Assembly (NCBI RefSeq): GCF_002911015.1 | Contig: NZ_KZ626891.1 | Coordinates: 1-59,032, forward strand | DNA: 59,032 nt | Reading direction: 5' to 3' | Source of the DNA: Streptomyces populi | Lineage (GTDB): Bacteria; Actinomycetota; Actinomycetes; Streptomycetales; Streptomycetaceae | Shown: in pieces, positions 1 through 32,011 of the stretch | How positions within the stretch are numbered: the stretch's first letter is position 1 | Layout of the letters: each line of letters opens with the position of its first letter | Made by a program: the position numbers and the translations under genes | Notes under the pieces: model-generated | Told to the model about the DNA's origin: nothing | Database searches by the model: none | Seen by the model: the letters and a program-made list of their open reading frames with translations, nothing else

Positions 1-110
1 CCGGTGCTCCACGGTTTCTGAGAATTCCTCACAGTTTATCGCACAGATATTCTCCGAATGTCCTTGCACGGTCGGCGAGTCGGGGACGCGCGGACCGCTC
101 CGGCGCCTCG

Positions 111-158
111 CCGCCCGGCCGTCGGCGCACGGCCGGGCGTGCGCCGACGGCCGGGCGG
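111..158. terminator. Long perfect hairpin, probable terminator
   Basis: A 21-bp perfect inverted repeat (arms 111-131 and 138-158) flanks a 6-base loop. No U-tract follows, as is common for GC-rich actinomycete terminators. It probably ends a gene to the left of the window. No convincing coding sequence was seen in 1-637. Confidence 0.6.
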
Positions 159-284
159 GTGCGGAGGGCGTCGCTCGACCGGGGCCGTCACCCGGTCGTG
201 CCCGGGGAAGCGCCGCCCGGCACCCACCCGTGAATCAACCCCCGGCCGGTGTGACGACCCGAACCTCCGGCCGGACGGCGTCGC

Positions 285-314
285 CGGGCCGCCTTCTCAC
301 GGGAAGGCGGCCCG
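285..314. other. 12-bp stem hairpin in the gene-free left end
   Basis: Arms 285-296 and 303-314 are perfect complements around a 6-base loop. An A-rich run follows on the plus strand, so it is not a classic plus-strand terminator. The gene-free stretch 1-637 otherwise holds only the promoter-like element at 412-473. Confidence 0.4.
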
Positions 315-411
315 AAAATCCGATGGTCGTCGGAATGCCGGGGAAAATGGACCGGCGGATCGTCCGGTGGGCGTGCGTGCGTTAATTCCTGGCGCCCGGA
401 AAGGCCGATGG

Positions 412-473
412 CACTCGCATGAGTGAAACCGGTCCAGGTGATTTGGCCTCGGTGGGCGTGGCTCGGCTACGGT
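412..473 (+). promoter_or_regulatory. Promoter-like element with CACTC-N4-GAGTG inverted repeat, copy 1
   Basis: The inverted repeat CACTC-GCAT-GAGTG (412-425) lies 17 bases before a -35-like TTGGCC (443-448). A 19-base spacer and a -10-like TACGGT (468-473) follow. The same arrangement, spacings included, recurs at 4231-4292 before the second copy of the downstream gene. That conservation is the main support. The half-sites resemble the core of CIRCE, but the 4-base spacing does not fit HrcA. Confidence 0.5.
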
Positions 474-637
474 GACGGATGAACGGGTAACGGGCCTCAT
501 TCGGCAAGGAATTCGACCCGGCAGGGAAATCGTAAATTCCGAGAACTGATGCTCTCGTCCGCCCGGCTGTGCGCTGCTCGAGCGTTCGCGGCGTCCGGAA
601 TGCCTGTCATACGTATGCGTGGAGAGAATGGAGCGTC

Positions 638-973
638 ATGCCCCCCGTAGTACCGCCCTTCCTGGTCGGCCTCATCGCCGCGCCGCTGGCCAAGCGTCTC
701 TTCAAGCCGCTGATGCGCGGCCTCGTCAAGACGTCCGTGGGTATCGCCCTCGAGGTGAAGAGGGCGACCCATGAGGCCGGAGAGAACATTCACGACCTCG
801 CGGCCGAGGTGACCGCCGAGATGGTGGCGGCGCAGATCGCCGCTGGTGACGGTCGGGAGACTGCCGGGAGCGGGGTCCCGAACGGCGGTAAGGGCGAGGC
901 CGCCGCCAGGTCCGAGGGCGAGGCGAGGTCTCCGAAGATCCGTGCGACCGCCGGTGTCGGCAAGGCGGACTGA
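638..973 (+). CDS. DUF5132-type small membrane-tethered protein, copy 1
   Basis: 111 residues. It starts at an ATG preceded by GGAG, and the leader is conserved with copy 2. The N-terminus is a hydrophobic segment (MPPVVPPFLVGLIAAPLAKR, about residues 4-20) that can span or insert in the membrane. A conserved basic/amphipathic helix follows (GLVKTSV, EVKR, HEAGENI, residues 28-60), then a variable polar tail rich in Gly, Ala, Glu and Lys. The layout resembles actinobacterial PacL-type (DUF1490) proteins that accompany metal-transporting ATPases; that link is inferred from layout only. It sits directly before an ABC transporter with an HMA2-like domain. Three paralogues start at 4477, 35962 and 38909. 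Function is unknown; a transporter accessory role is the simplest reading. Confidence 0.8.
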   Translation: MPPVVPPFLVGLIAAPLAKRLFKPLMRGLVKTSVGIALEVKRATHEAGENIHDLAAEVTAEMVAAQIAAGDGRETAGSGVPNGGKGEAAARSEGEARSPKIRATAGVGKAD

Positions 974-984
974 CGGTTCGTCCG

Positions 985-1009
985 GCGCCCGGGGCCGCCG
1001 CCCGGGCGC
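985..1009 (+). terminator. Hairpin after DUF5132 copy 1
   Basis: Perfect 9-bp stem GCGCCCGGG / CCCGGGCGC with a 7-base loop, 12 bases past the stop codon. A shorter version follows copy 2 at 4818-4837, so it was duplicated with the gene. It may end or attenuate transcription before the ABC gene. Confidence 0.55.
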
Positions 1010-1160
1010 GTATTCCGGCCGGGTCCGAAGAAACGCGCCCCGGTCGTAGTCGGCCGTAGAATTGCCGATCGCGTCGCTTTCTCAGGAATTTCCATTCCGT
1101 CGCATTGATCCGTCGTGCTCGTGACGGCATTTGCGACCTCCTAAACGGGTGATCGTACAC

Positions 1161-3461
1161 ATGTCATCTCTGCTGGACGTTGCAGCCGGACACCCATCCA
1201 CGGATGTGGACGTACGTCCGCGTTCGGTCGTCTCGGGCCGCCAGCGCTGGGACGTCAAGCCGGTTCTCGGACGGCCGCAGACGGCCGAAATCCTCGGCGC
1301 GGTCCTGCGGCGCATTCCCGGGATCACCGAGGCGCAGGCCAGCCCGGTCACCGGCGGGCTCCTCGTCCGGCACGACGCGCGGGTGAAAGGCGCGGACGTC
1401 GGCCGACTCGTCCGCAGGGCCGTCGCCCTGGTCATGGCGGGCTCGGCCGGGGCCCGGCGTCCGGCTCCGGCGCGGCCCGCCGCCGGACCGGCCCCGCGCA
1501 CGGATCGGGGCGTCGTGCGCCCCGTGCTCGCCGTCGGGGGCGGGGTACTGGCAGGCCTCGCCCTGATCCGCGGGGCATCGCTGGGCAAGCAACTGGTGGC
1601 GCTGGGCGGAGTGGCGGTGGCGACCGGGGTCGTCGTCCGGAAGGCATGGCGCAGAACGGTCGACGCGACCAGGGAACTGCCCGGAACCGGAACAGGAACC
1701 GGACGACATCCCCTGCTGGAGATCGTCGGACCGCACCGCCGGCGTCTCTGCCGCGCGTCAGCGCTGTCGGTCGCCTGCCAGGTCTCGGAGATGGCGCTCG
1801 GCACCTTCCTCGGCTGGACCGCGCTGGTTCTCATCAAGGGCCAGGCCGCTCCGCTCGTCCGCTTCGGTCTGACGACGGCGTCCGCCCAACTCTGGGGCCT
1901 GACAGGGCTGGTGGCCGTCGCCTGTGCCGCCGTGGCGGGCCTCTCGTACTCCTCGAACCTCCAGTGGCGCCGGCTCGGCCAGGACATCGAGCACGACTGG
2001 CGCAACCGGACGTACGCCCATGTGCAGCACCTCGAACTACGGCACCTGGAAGGCGAGCGGACCACCCGGATCGCCGGCGCGCTCACCGACGACGTCCGTC
2101 AACTGGGCGCCTTCTTCGCCGGCTCGGCCAACGACCTGCTGCAACTGGGCACCAGCCTGGTCCTCCTGGTGCCGCTGTTCCTGCTGCTGGCACCACAGAT
2201 CGCCTGGATCGCGTTCCTGCCCATCCCGGTCATCGCCTGGCTGTCGTTCCATTACCAGGACAAGGTCGCGGCCGACTACGCCGTCTCCGGCGAGGACCGG
2301 GCCAGACTGCACAGCCAGTTGGTGAACACGCTGGAGGCCGGCGCCACCGTCAAGAGCTTCTGCACCGAGGACTACGAGGCCGAGCGCATCGACCGGCTGA
2401 GCGGGGAGGCCCAGGACAGCAGTCGGCGGACCGACCGGAGCACGATCCGCCACGTCGAGACCGTCCGGGTCTGCACGACCAGTTCGATGGCCGGCACCCT
2501 GCTGATCGGCGGCCGGGCGGTGCTCAACGGCAGCCTGCCGTTCGAGGTGTTCAGTCCGCTGATCGGTCTGCCCCAGATGGTGCTGATGCGGATGAACCGG
2601 CTCGGCGGCATCGTCGACCAGTACCAGCGCACGGTCACCTCCTACGGCCGGGTCCGGCGGCTGCGCGCCCTGCCCGCCGAGACCGACGGCACCGGCGGAC
2701 CGCTCGACGTCGAAGAGGTGCGCGGGGAGATCGTCCTCGACGGGGTCACCTTCGCCTACCCCGGTCGGCCGCCGGCGCTGGAGGACCTCTCGCTGACCGT
2801 CCCCGCCGGGCAGGTCACCGCCCTCGTCGGCGCCACCGGCTCCGGCAAGACGACGATCGCCAAGCTGCTGATGCGCTTCCAGGACGCCGACTTCGGCAGC
2901 GTGCGGCTCGACGGGCGGGACGTGCGCGACCTGTCGCGGCACGACCTGCGCCACGCGATCGGCTTCGTCGCCCAGGACCCGTTCCTCTTCGACGGCACCG
3001 TCGCCGACAACATCCGGTACGGCAGCTTCGGCGCCTCCGACGAAGCCGTGGTCCAGGCGGCCACGAAGGCCGAGGCGCACACCTTCGTGGCGACGCTGCC
3101 GGACGGCTACGAGACGGTGATCGGCGAACGCGGCGCCGCGCTCTCCGGCGGCCAGCGGCAGCGGATCGCGCTGGCGCGCGCGATCCTCAAGGACGCTCCG
3201 GTCGTGATCCTCGACGAGGCGACCTCCGCCGTGGACAACGAGACCGAGGCCGCCATCCAGCGCACGCTCCGCGTCTTCGCGGCCGACCGGACGATGCTGA
3301 TCATCGCCCACCGGCTCTCCACGGTCCGCCACGCCGACCGGATCTACGTCATGGACAAGGGAGGGGTCGTGGCCGAGCGGGGAACCCACGACGAACTCCT
3401 CGCCCAGCAGGGACTCTACGCATCCCTCTGGCGGCTCCAGGCCGGTGAACTCGCCGCCTGA
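1161..3461 (+). CDS. ABC transporter (fused permease and ATPase) with N-terminal HMA2-like domain
   Basis: 766 residues, longer than the usual 570-620 for a one-piece ABC exporter half-transporter. Residues about 27-88 resemble the HMA2 domain (PVLGRP, RRIPGI, SPVTGGLLV) and lack a CXXC metal site. Two hydrophobic segments follow near 110-155, then a six-helix exporter core (about 190-480). The ATPase has Walker A GATGSGKTT (557), Q-loop (605), signature LSGGQRQ (661), Walker B VVILDEATS (681) and H-loop His717. ATG 1161 is chosen because GGTGATC at 1148-1154, complementary to the 16S 3' end, precedes it and is conserved at the duplicate. It works as a dimer in the membrane. Substrate is unknown: a metal, or the peptide made by the downstream synthetase, since no other exporter is seen. 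Confidence 0.88.
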   Translation: MSSLLDVAAGHPSTDVDVRPRSVVSGRQRWDVKPVLGRPQTAEILGAVLRRIPGITEAQASPVTGGLLVRHDARVKGADVGRLVRRAVALVMAGSAGARRPAPARPAAGPAPRTDRGVVRPVLAVGGGVLAGLALIRGASLGKQLVALGGVAVATGVVVRKAWRRTVDATRELPGTGTGTGRHPLLEIVGPHRRRLCRASALSVACQVSEMALGTFLGWTALVLIKGQAAPLVRFGLTTASAQLWGLTGLVAVACAAVAGLSYSSNLQWRRLGQDIEHDWRNRTYAHVQHLELRHLEGERTTRIAGALTDDVRQLGAFFAGSANDLLQLGTSLVLLVPLFLLLAPQIAWIAFLPIPVIAWLSFHYQDKVAADYAVSGEDRARLHSQLVNTLEAGATVKSFCTEDYEAERIDRLSGEAQDSSRRTDRSTIRHVETVRVCTTSSMAGTLLIGGRAVLNGSLPFEVFSPLIGLPQMVLMRMNRLGGIVDQYQRTVTSYGRVRRLRALPAETDGTGGPLDVEEVRGEIVLDGVTFAYPGRPPALEDLSLTVPAGQVTALVGATGSGKTTIAKLLMRFQDADFGSVRLDGRDVRDLSRHDLRHAIGFVAQDPFLFDGTVADNIRYGSFGASDEAVVQAATKAEAHTFVATLPDGYETVIGERGAALSGGQRQRIALARAILKDAPVVILDEATSAVDNETEAAIQRTLRVFAADRTMLIIAHRLSTVRHADRIYVMDKGGVVAERGTHDELLAQQGLYASLWRLQAGELAA

Positions 3462-3635
3462 CCGCGGCCGCCGCGCCTTCGCCCCGGTCGCCTGAGGCCG
3501 CGGACGTCGCCGTCGCGACGACCGTCCCGTCGCGGGTGGCCGAGCGCCGGACCGTGGCCGGAACGCGAAGCCCTGACCGGCGAGCGGAAGGTCCTTCGGC
3601 CCGCGGCGGCTACGGTCGTCGACCCGGTCCGGGAA

Positions 3636-3662
3636 GGGGCCGCGCTCCGGGCACGCGGCCCC
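3636..3662 (+). terminator. Hairpin downstream of ABC transporter
   Basis: GGGGCCGCG and CGCGGCCCC arms form a perfect 9-bp stem with a 9-base loop, about 175 bases past the stop. No T-run follows. A weak terminator call. Confidence 0.35.
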
Positions 3663-3671
3663 GGCCGCGCG

Positions 3672-4114
3672 GCCCCTCGCCACGGCCTCACGCATGTACC
3701 GCTCGACCGGGAACCCGTGCGTGCGGCCGACCCCGCCGAGCACCTGCACCGCATCGGTGGTGACACGTATCGGTGGTGACACGCATCGCGTCGTCGGTCG
3801 CGACGGGCTTCGCGACCGACGCCTCACGGCTGAACGGAAGTCCCGCGTCCTTCGGCCGGGCAGCATGGAGGGCCGTGGCGCGTGCGTAGGCGATCGCGTG
3901 GTCGAGAGCGCCCTGTGGGCGCCCAGCAGTCCGCCGCCGGGCTCGCGGGCAGCCACTCCCGCTTCCGCCCCTCGGCGCCCGTCGTCGCCAGGACGACCTG
4001 GAGGTACACCTCGTAGGACAGACCGCTGCCGCCGTGTGCCCCGGGGTACAGCAGGACGCGGACCGTCACTCCGCCCTGCGCCGAGGAGCGGCGCGCGAAC
4101 TCGGCGGTCGTCAC
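3672..4114 (-). pseudogene. Acyl-CoA dehydrogenase remnant, frameshifted
   Basis: Fragments of an acyl-CoA dehydrogenase can be read on the minus strand in different frames. They are a segment with GGSGLSYEVYLQVV (near 4000), a helix segment DHAIAYARATALHAARP (near 3880), and the C-terminal signature TTDAVQVLGG...FPVERYMREA (3680-3760), where functional members have GGYGYTR-FPVERYMRDAK. A 16-base tandem duplication (3752-3767 and 3768-3783) shifts the frame just before that signature. The expected rest of the protein, including the end after ERYMREA, is missing. It is a decayed, non-functional gene stranded between the two copies of the DUF5132/ABC unit. Confidence 0.75.
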
Positions 4115-4230
4115 GAAGGTGATCGCCGGTAGTAGGTAAATTGGAAAAGAAATTCACTTGGTGGACGCACCTACCGTAATCCGCGACGGTTCGGCCCACC
4201 GCAATCCGTAACGGGCCGAGACGTGGATAG

Positions 4231-4292
4231 CACTCGCACGAGTGAAACCTGCCGAGACGATTTGGTCTCGATGGACATGATTGGACTACGGT
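4231..4292 (+). promoter_or_regulatory. Promoter-like element with CACTC-N4-GAGTG inverted repeat, copy 2
   Basis: CACTC-GCAC-GAGTG (4231-4244), TTGGTC (4262-4267), a 19-base spacer and TACGGT (4287-4292) match copy 1 at 412-473 in order and spacing. Flanking bases have diverged more than these elements. It lies upstream of DUF5132 copy 2. A separate inverted repeat, TCGGCCC/GGGCCGA, occurs just before it near 4190-4220. Confidence 0.5.
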
Positions 4293-4476
4293 GTCCGAGG
4301 AGCGGATGGTCTACCCCATCGAAGAGGAATTCAATCCGGCAACGAGGCCGGCACGATGATCGAGAATTCCGGAAATGGATGCTTCCGCCTTCCCTCTTCC
4401 CTGCTGTGCGTGCTCCGGGGTCCGCAATGCCCTGGGTCCCCCTGTCATGCGTCTGTGTAGAGAGATCTGGAGCATC

Positions 4477-4800
4477 ATGCCTCCCGTCGTTCCGCCGTTT
4501 CTGATCGGTCTCGTCGTCGCGCCACTGGCCAAGCTTCTCCTCGAGCCGCTGGTGCGTGGTGTCGTCAAGACCTCCGTCGATGTCGCCATGGAGGTGAAGA
4601 GGGCGGCCCATGAGGCCGGAGAGAACATCCAGGACCTCGCGGCCGAGGTGGCTGCCGACATGGTGGCGGCGCAGATCGCCTCCGGCTACGGCCACCGGCC
4701 CACCGAGGGCGCGGCCTCGAACGGTGAGACCGCCGACCGGGTCGAGAGCGAGGCCGGGACTCCGAAGAGCCGCGCGACCGCCGGTGCCGGGAAGGCGTAG
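4477..4800 (+). CDS. DUF5132-type small membrane-tethered protein, copy 2
   Basis: 107 residues, clearly duplicated from the gene at 638. The start context (GGAGCATC before ATG), the hydrophobic N-terminus MPPVVPPFLIGLVVAPLAK and the helix GVVKTSVDVAMEVKRAAHEA are shared. Only the Ala/Gly/Glu-rich tail after about residue 70 differs freely. It is followed by the remnant of the second ABC transporter, so if it is an accessory subunit it no longer has an intact partner next to it. It may instead serve the transporter at 1161. Function unknown. Confidence 0.78.
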   Translation: MPPVVPPFLIGLVVAPLAKLLLEPLVRGVVKTSVDVAMEVKRAAHEAGENIQDLAAEVAADMVAAQIASGYGHRPTEGAASNGETADRVESEAGTPKSRATAGAGKA

Positions 4801-4817
4801 CGACGCCCTGATCCACG

Positions 4818-4837
4818 GCCCGGCCCGCTGTCCGGGC
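4818..4837 (+). terminator. Hairpin after DUF5132 copy 2
   Basis: GCCCGG / CCGGGC 6-bp stem with an 8-base loop, in the same place as the 9-bp hairpin at 985-1009 and evidently derived from it. Confidence 0.4.
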
Positions 4838-5016
4838 GCGTCTTTCGGCCGGTCTCGGAAGGCGAGCCCTCGCGGAGATACGGCCGTGGGCCTTTCGGCC
4901 GTTTCTCCGCCCTTTTTCGGACTTTCCGCTCCGTCGCAATAATCCACCGTGCGCCGAATTCGGCCGCACCCGTTGACGGATTATCCGCGACCTCCGCAAA
5001 ACAGGTGATCGTACGC

Positions 5017-5508
5017 ATGTCATCGTTACTGGGTGCCGCAGCCGGATTCCGCTCCGCGGAATCGGACGCGAACCCGCGCTCGGTCGTTCCGGGCCGCCGG
5101 CGCCGGTACGTCGGGCCGGTGCCCGGACGGCCCCCGACGCCCGAGGTCCCCGCCACCGGGCTGCGGCGTGTTCCCGGGGGCACCGGGACCCGGGCCGTCC
5201 TGGCCACCGGCGGAGTGCTCGTCCGGCCTGACGCGTCGGCGGGGGCACGGGGCGAGACGGTCCTCGACGAGGCCTCCTCCGACGACGAGACCGAGACCGA
5301 GGCAGCCGGTCGGCGCACGCTCCGCGTCCTCGCGGTCGGCCGGACGCCGCCGATCACCGCCCACCGGCTCCCCGAGGTCCGCCACGCCGACCGGATCCAC
5401 GTCATAGACAAGGGCGTCGCCGGACAGGAAACGCACGACGAACTCCTCGCCCGGCGCGGACTTCCCACGTCCCTCCGGCAGCCCCGGGCCGGCGAACCCG
5501 CCGCCTGA
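5017..5508 (+). pseudogene. In-frame collapsed copy of the HMA2-ABC transporter
   Basis: 163 codons with an intact frame. The start region copies 1161: MSSLL after a conserved AGGTGATC ribosome binding site, then PGRP, RRVPG and TGGVLV of the HMA2-like domain. Near 5254 it jumps straight to the end of the ATPase (VLDEASSDDETE, ITAHRLPEVRHADRIHVIDK, THDELLARRGL). About 600 codons are gone, including all membrane helices, Walker A and the signature motif. It cannot transport or hydrolyse ATP. Because the frame stays open, a soluble 163-residue protein could still be made; a residual regulatory role cannot be excluded, but a pseudogene is likelier. Confidence 0.8.
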
Positions 5509-5530
5509 CCACAGCCTCCGCGCCCCGACA

Positions 5531-5559
5531 GCCGACCGCGTGACGCCACCGCGGTCGGC
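5531..5559 (+). other. 10-bp stem hairpin before the NRPS gene
   Basis: GCCGACCGCG and CGCGGTCGGC arms with a 9-base loop lie between the ABC remnant and the synthetase start. It could end upstream transcription or sit in the synthetase leader. No clear -35/-10 pair was seen in 5509-5622. Confidence 0.4.
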
Positions 5560-5622
5560 GCCCCAGGCGCGCCGCGCACCCGCCTCCCCCACTCCTCCCC
5601 CCACTCCTGGAGGTATCCCCCC

Positions 5623-29703
<24,081 letters not shown>

Positions 29704-29706
29704 CCC

Positions 29707-29922
29707 ATGACCAACCCGTTCGAGGACCAGGACGGCACCTTCCTCGTGCTCGTCAACGACGAGAACCAGCACTCGCTGTGGCCGCAGTTCGCGGACGTCC
29801 CCGACGGCTGGACCGTCGCCCACGGCCCCGGCACCCACGCCGCCTGCCTGGAGTACGTCGAGCGGAACTGGACCGACATGCGGCCCAGGAGCCTCGCCGA
29901 CGCCATGAACGCCCAGCGGTAG
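29707..29922 (+). CDS. MbtH-like NRPS accessory protein
   Basis: 71 residues, the normal length of the family. MbtH-like proteins bind adenylation domains and help them fold and activate amino acids. The family signature is present: NPFED at the N-terminus, then NDENQHSLWP and DGW. ATG 29707 lies 3 bases past the synthetase stop; its AGGAGG is inside the synthetase 3' end, so translation is coupled. It most likely serves the synthetase upstream. Confidence 0.95.
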   Translation: MTNPFEDQDGTFLVLVNDENQHSLWPQFADVPDGWTVAHGPGTHAACLEYVERNWTDMRPRSLADAMNAQR

Positions 29923-29933
29923 CGCGGCTCGCA

Positions 29934-31181
29934 GTGACACTGACCGAAACCACCGGCGGGGCCCGCGACAGCGCGGGCCCCGCCCGGTCCGGCGACCTCG
30001 CCGCGGCCCTGCTCACGCCCGAGGCCCGCCGGGACCCGTACCCCTTCTACGCCCGCATGCGCCGCGAGGACCCGGTCCACCGCAGTGCCCAGGGCATCTG
30101 GTACCTCACCCGGTACGCCGACGTCGAGGCGGCCCTGGGCGACCTGCGGCTGTCCAACGACCGGGACCGGATGACCCGCGCCTACACCGCGCTCGGCGGC
30201 GACCTCAAGGCCTTCAGCCGGCTCACCGACCGGCTCGGCCGGGTGATGACCAACACCGACCCGCCGGACCACGCCCGGCTGCGCAGACTGACCAACCGCG
30301 CCTTCACCGCCCGGCGCGTCGAAGCCCTGCGCGACGGCATCCAGCGGATCGTCGACCGGCTCGTCGACGAGGCGGTCGCGGCCGGTCCGGCCATGGACCT
30401 GATCGAGTCGGTCGCCTCCCCGCTGCCGATGTCCGTCGTCTGCGAGCTCTTCGGCATCCCGCCCGAGGACCTCCCGCAGGTCAAGGCATGGTTCCAGCGC
30501 TTCGGCAGGCTCGGAGAGGACATCGACAAGTCCGAGGCGGCGATCGAACAGTACGAGGAGTACCTCGCCCGGCTCGTCCGCGACCGCCGGGCCGACCCCG
30601 GCGACGACCTCATCAGCGCCCTGGTCGCCACCCAGGCGCAGGACGACCGCCTCACCGACTCCGAACTGCTGGCCACCTGCTTCGTGCTGATCACCGCCGG
30701 CGACGAGACCACCACCCACCTGGTCGGGAACGCCGTCCTCGCCCTGCTGCGCCACCCCGGCCAGCTGGCCCGGCTGCGCGAGGACCCGGCGCTGGTCCGC
30801 ACCGCCGTCGACGAACTCGCCCGCTACGACACACCGACCCAGGCGATCGTCCGGGTCGTCGCCGAGGACGTCGAGATCGGCGGACGGACGCTGCGCGAGG
30901 GCGAACTGGCCTACCTGTTCCTCGCCGCGACCAACCGGGACCCCGAGCGCTTCGAGGACCCCGACCGGCTCGACCTGACCCGCCCGGGCAACCGGCACCT
31001 CAGCTTCGGCAACGGCCCGCACTTCTGCCTCGGCGGCCCGCTGGCCAAGCTCCAGGCGGAGGTGGCCGTCGGCACGCTGGTCCGCCGGTTCCCGCACCTG
31101 CGGCTCGCCGACGAGGCCGCCCTCGAATGGCGGCCCAACCCGCTGCAACGGCGGCTCACCGCGCTTCCGCTCACCTACTGA
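29934..31181 (+). CDS. Cytochrome P450, candidate for Ahp formation
   Basis: 415 residues from GTG 29934, 11 bases after the MbtH gene. All P450 hallmarks are visible: I-helix AGDETT (from residue 255), K-helix ExxR (DELAR), PERF (RDPERF) and the haem loop FGNGPHFCLGG with Cys365. It resembles soluble bacterial CYP107-like enzymes that need separate redox partners, and none is encoded nearby. In Ahp-cyclodepsipeptide pathways of Streptomyces a P450 hydroxylates the proline of the peptide at C5, letting it re-cyclise to 3-amino-6-hydroxy-2-piperidone. That role is inferred here from the module-4 proline prediction and the operon position. Hydroxylation of an aromatic residue is the alternative. 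Confidence 0.9.
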   Translation: MTLTETTGGARDSAGPARSGDLAAALLTPEARRDPYPFYARMRREDPVHRSAQGIWYLTRYADVEAALGDLRLSNDRDRMTRAYTALGGDLKAFSRLTDRLGRVMTNTDPPDHARLRRLTNRAFTARRVEALRDGIQRIVDRLVDEAVAAGPAMDLIESVASPLPMSVVCELFGIPPEDLPQVKAWFQRFGRLGEDIDKSEAAIEQYEEYLARLVRDRRADPGDDLISALVATQAQDDRLTDSELLATCFVLITAGDETTTHLVGNAVLALLRHPGQLARLREDPALVRTAVDELARYDTPTQAIVRVVAEDVEIGGRTLREGELAYLFLAATNRDPERFEDPDRLDLTRPGNRHLSFGNGPHFCLGGPLAKLQAEVAVGTLVRRFPHLRLADEAALEWRPNPLQRRLTALPLTY

Positions 31182-31211
31182 CCCACGAACGACGACGAAG
31201 GAGAACCAACC

Positions 31212-31955
31212 ATGACCCGAGAGCTCGAGGTCCGCCGGGAACAGGACCTGCCCGCCACGCCCGAACAGGTCTGGGACGCGGTCGCCACCGGCGCCGGCAA
31301 CCTCGGCTGGCTGTACCCGATGGAGGTCGAGCCGCGCGTCGGCGGAAAGGCCACGCGCGGCGACAGCACCGTCGTGGCGTGGGAGCCGCCGCACCACTTC
31401 GCGGTCCGGGCGACCCAGGACGGCGGGTTCTCCAACACGCTCACCTACCGCATCGAGCCGGCCGACGGCGGCACGAGCCACCTGCGGATGGGGATCCACT
31501 GGGTGCACACGGGCGTCGTCGACGACTCCTGGAACTGGGACACCAAGGCGGACGCGGCCGAGAAGCACGTCGACTTCTACCAGCACTCCCTCCCCGAGTA
31601 CCTGACGCACTTCGCCGGCCGCCCCGCCGTCTACGTCAGGGCCGCCCGCGCCGAGCGCACCGACGACCCCGCCGACTTCGCCGCCCTGCGCCGGCGCCTC
31701 GGCCTCGCCGACGGCACGGCCGTCGGCGACCGGCTGTCGCTCGACCTCCCGGGCACGGACGGCGGCCCGACGGAGGTGGTCGTGGACTGGCTGAGCCCCG
31801 ACTTCCTCGGCCTGCGGGGCCCGGACGCGCTGTACCGGTTCTTCAACGGCAGTTCCTGGAACTGGCCGATCTGGCTGGGCCACCACCTGTTCGCCGAGGA
31901 CACGGACGAGGAACTGGCCACCAAGGCCTGGAACGCCTGGCTCAACGGCGCCTGA
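31212..31955 (+). CDS. SRPBCC (START/Bet v1-like) domain protein
   Basis: 247 residues. The ATG follows AAGGAG, 30 bases after the P450 gene. The N-terminal 130 residues look like an SRPBCC/AHSA1 fold: a strand VRREQDLPATPEQVWDAV, then alternating strands and a long C-terminal helix around ADAAEKHVDFYQHSL. The second half (about 145-247) may be a further diverged half-domain, with Trp-rich NGSSWNWPIWLGHHL. Such proteins bind hydrophobic ligands in a cavity; some are cyclases. No catalytic residue can be assigned. Its place in the operon suggests a role in tailoring or handling the peptide, but this is speculation. Confidence 0.7.
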   Translation: MTRELEVRREQDLPATPEQVWDAVATGAGNLGWLYPMEVEPRVGGKATRGDSTVVAWEPPHHFAVRATQDGGFSNTLTYRIEPADGGTSHLRMGIHWVHTGVVDDSWNWDTKADAAEKHVDFYQHSLPEYLTHFAGRPAVYVRAARAERTDDPADFAALRRRLGLADGTAVGDRLSLDLPGTDGGPTEVVVDWLSPDFLGLRGPDALYRFFNGSSWNWPIWLGHHLFAEDTDEELATKAWNAWLNGA

Positions 31956-32011
31956 CCCCCGTCGCACGACCCCGACCCCGTCGCACGACACGATCGATCG
32001 AAGGACCTCTG

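Noticed and set aside
412..425. CIRCE heat-shock operator
   Set aside because: The half-sites look like the CIRCE core, but the gap is 4 bases rather than 9, and the gene downstream is not a chaperone.
58..426. A coding gene in the left end
   Set aside because: The open frame runs through two strong hairpins, has Arg/Pro/Gly-rich noise composition, and shows no ribosome binding site or recognisable domain.
5017..5508. A second functional ABC transporter or stand-alone ATPase
   Set aside because: Walker A, Q-loop, signature and all membrane helices are missing.
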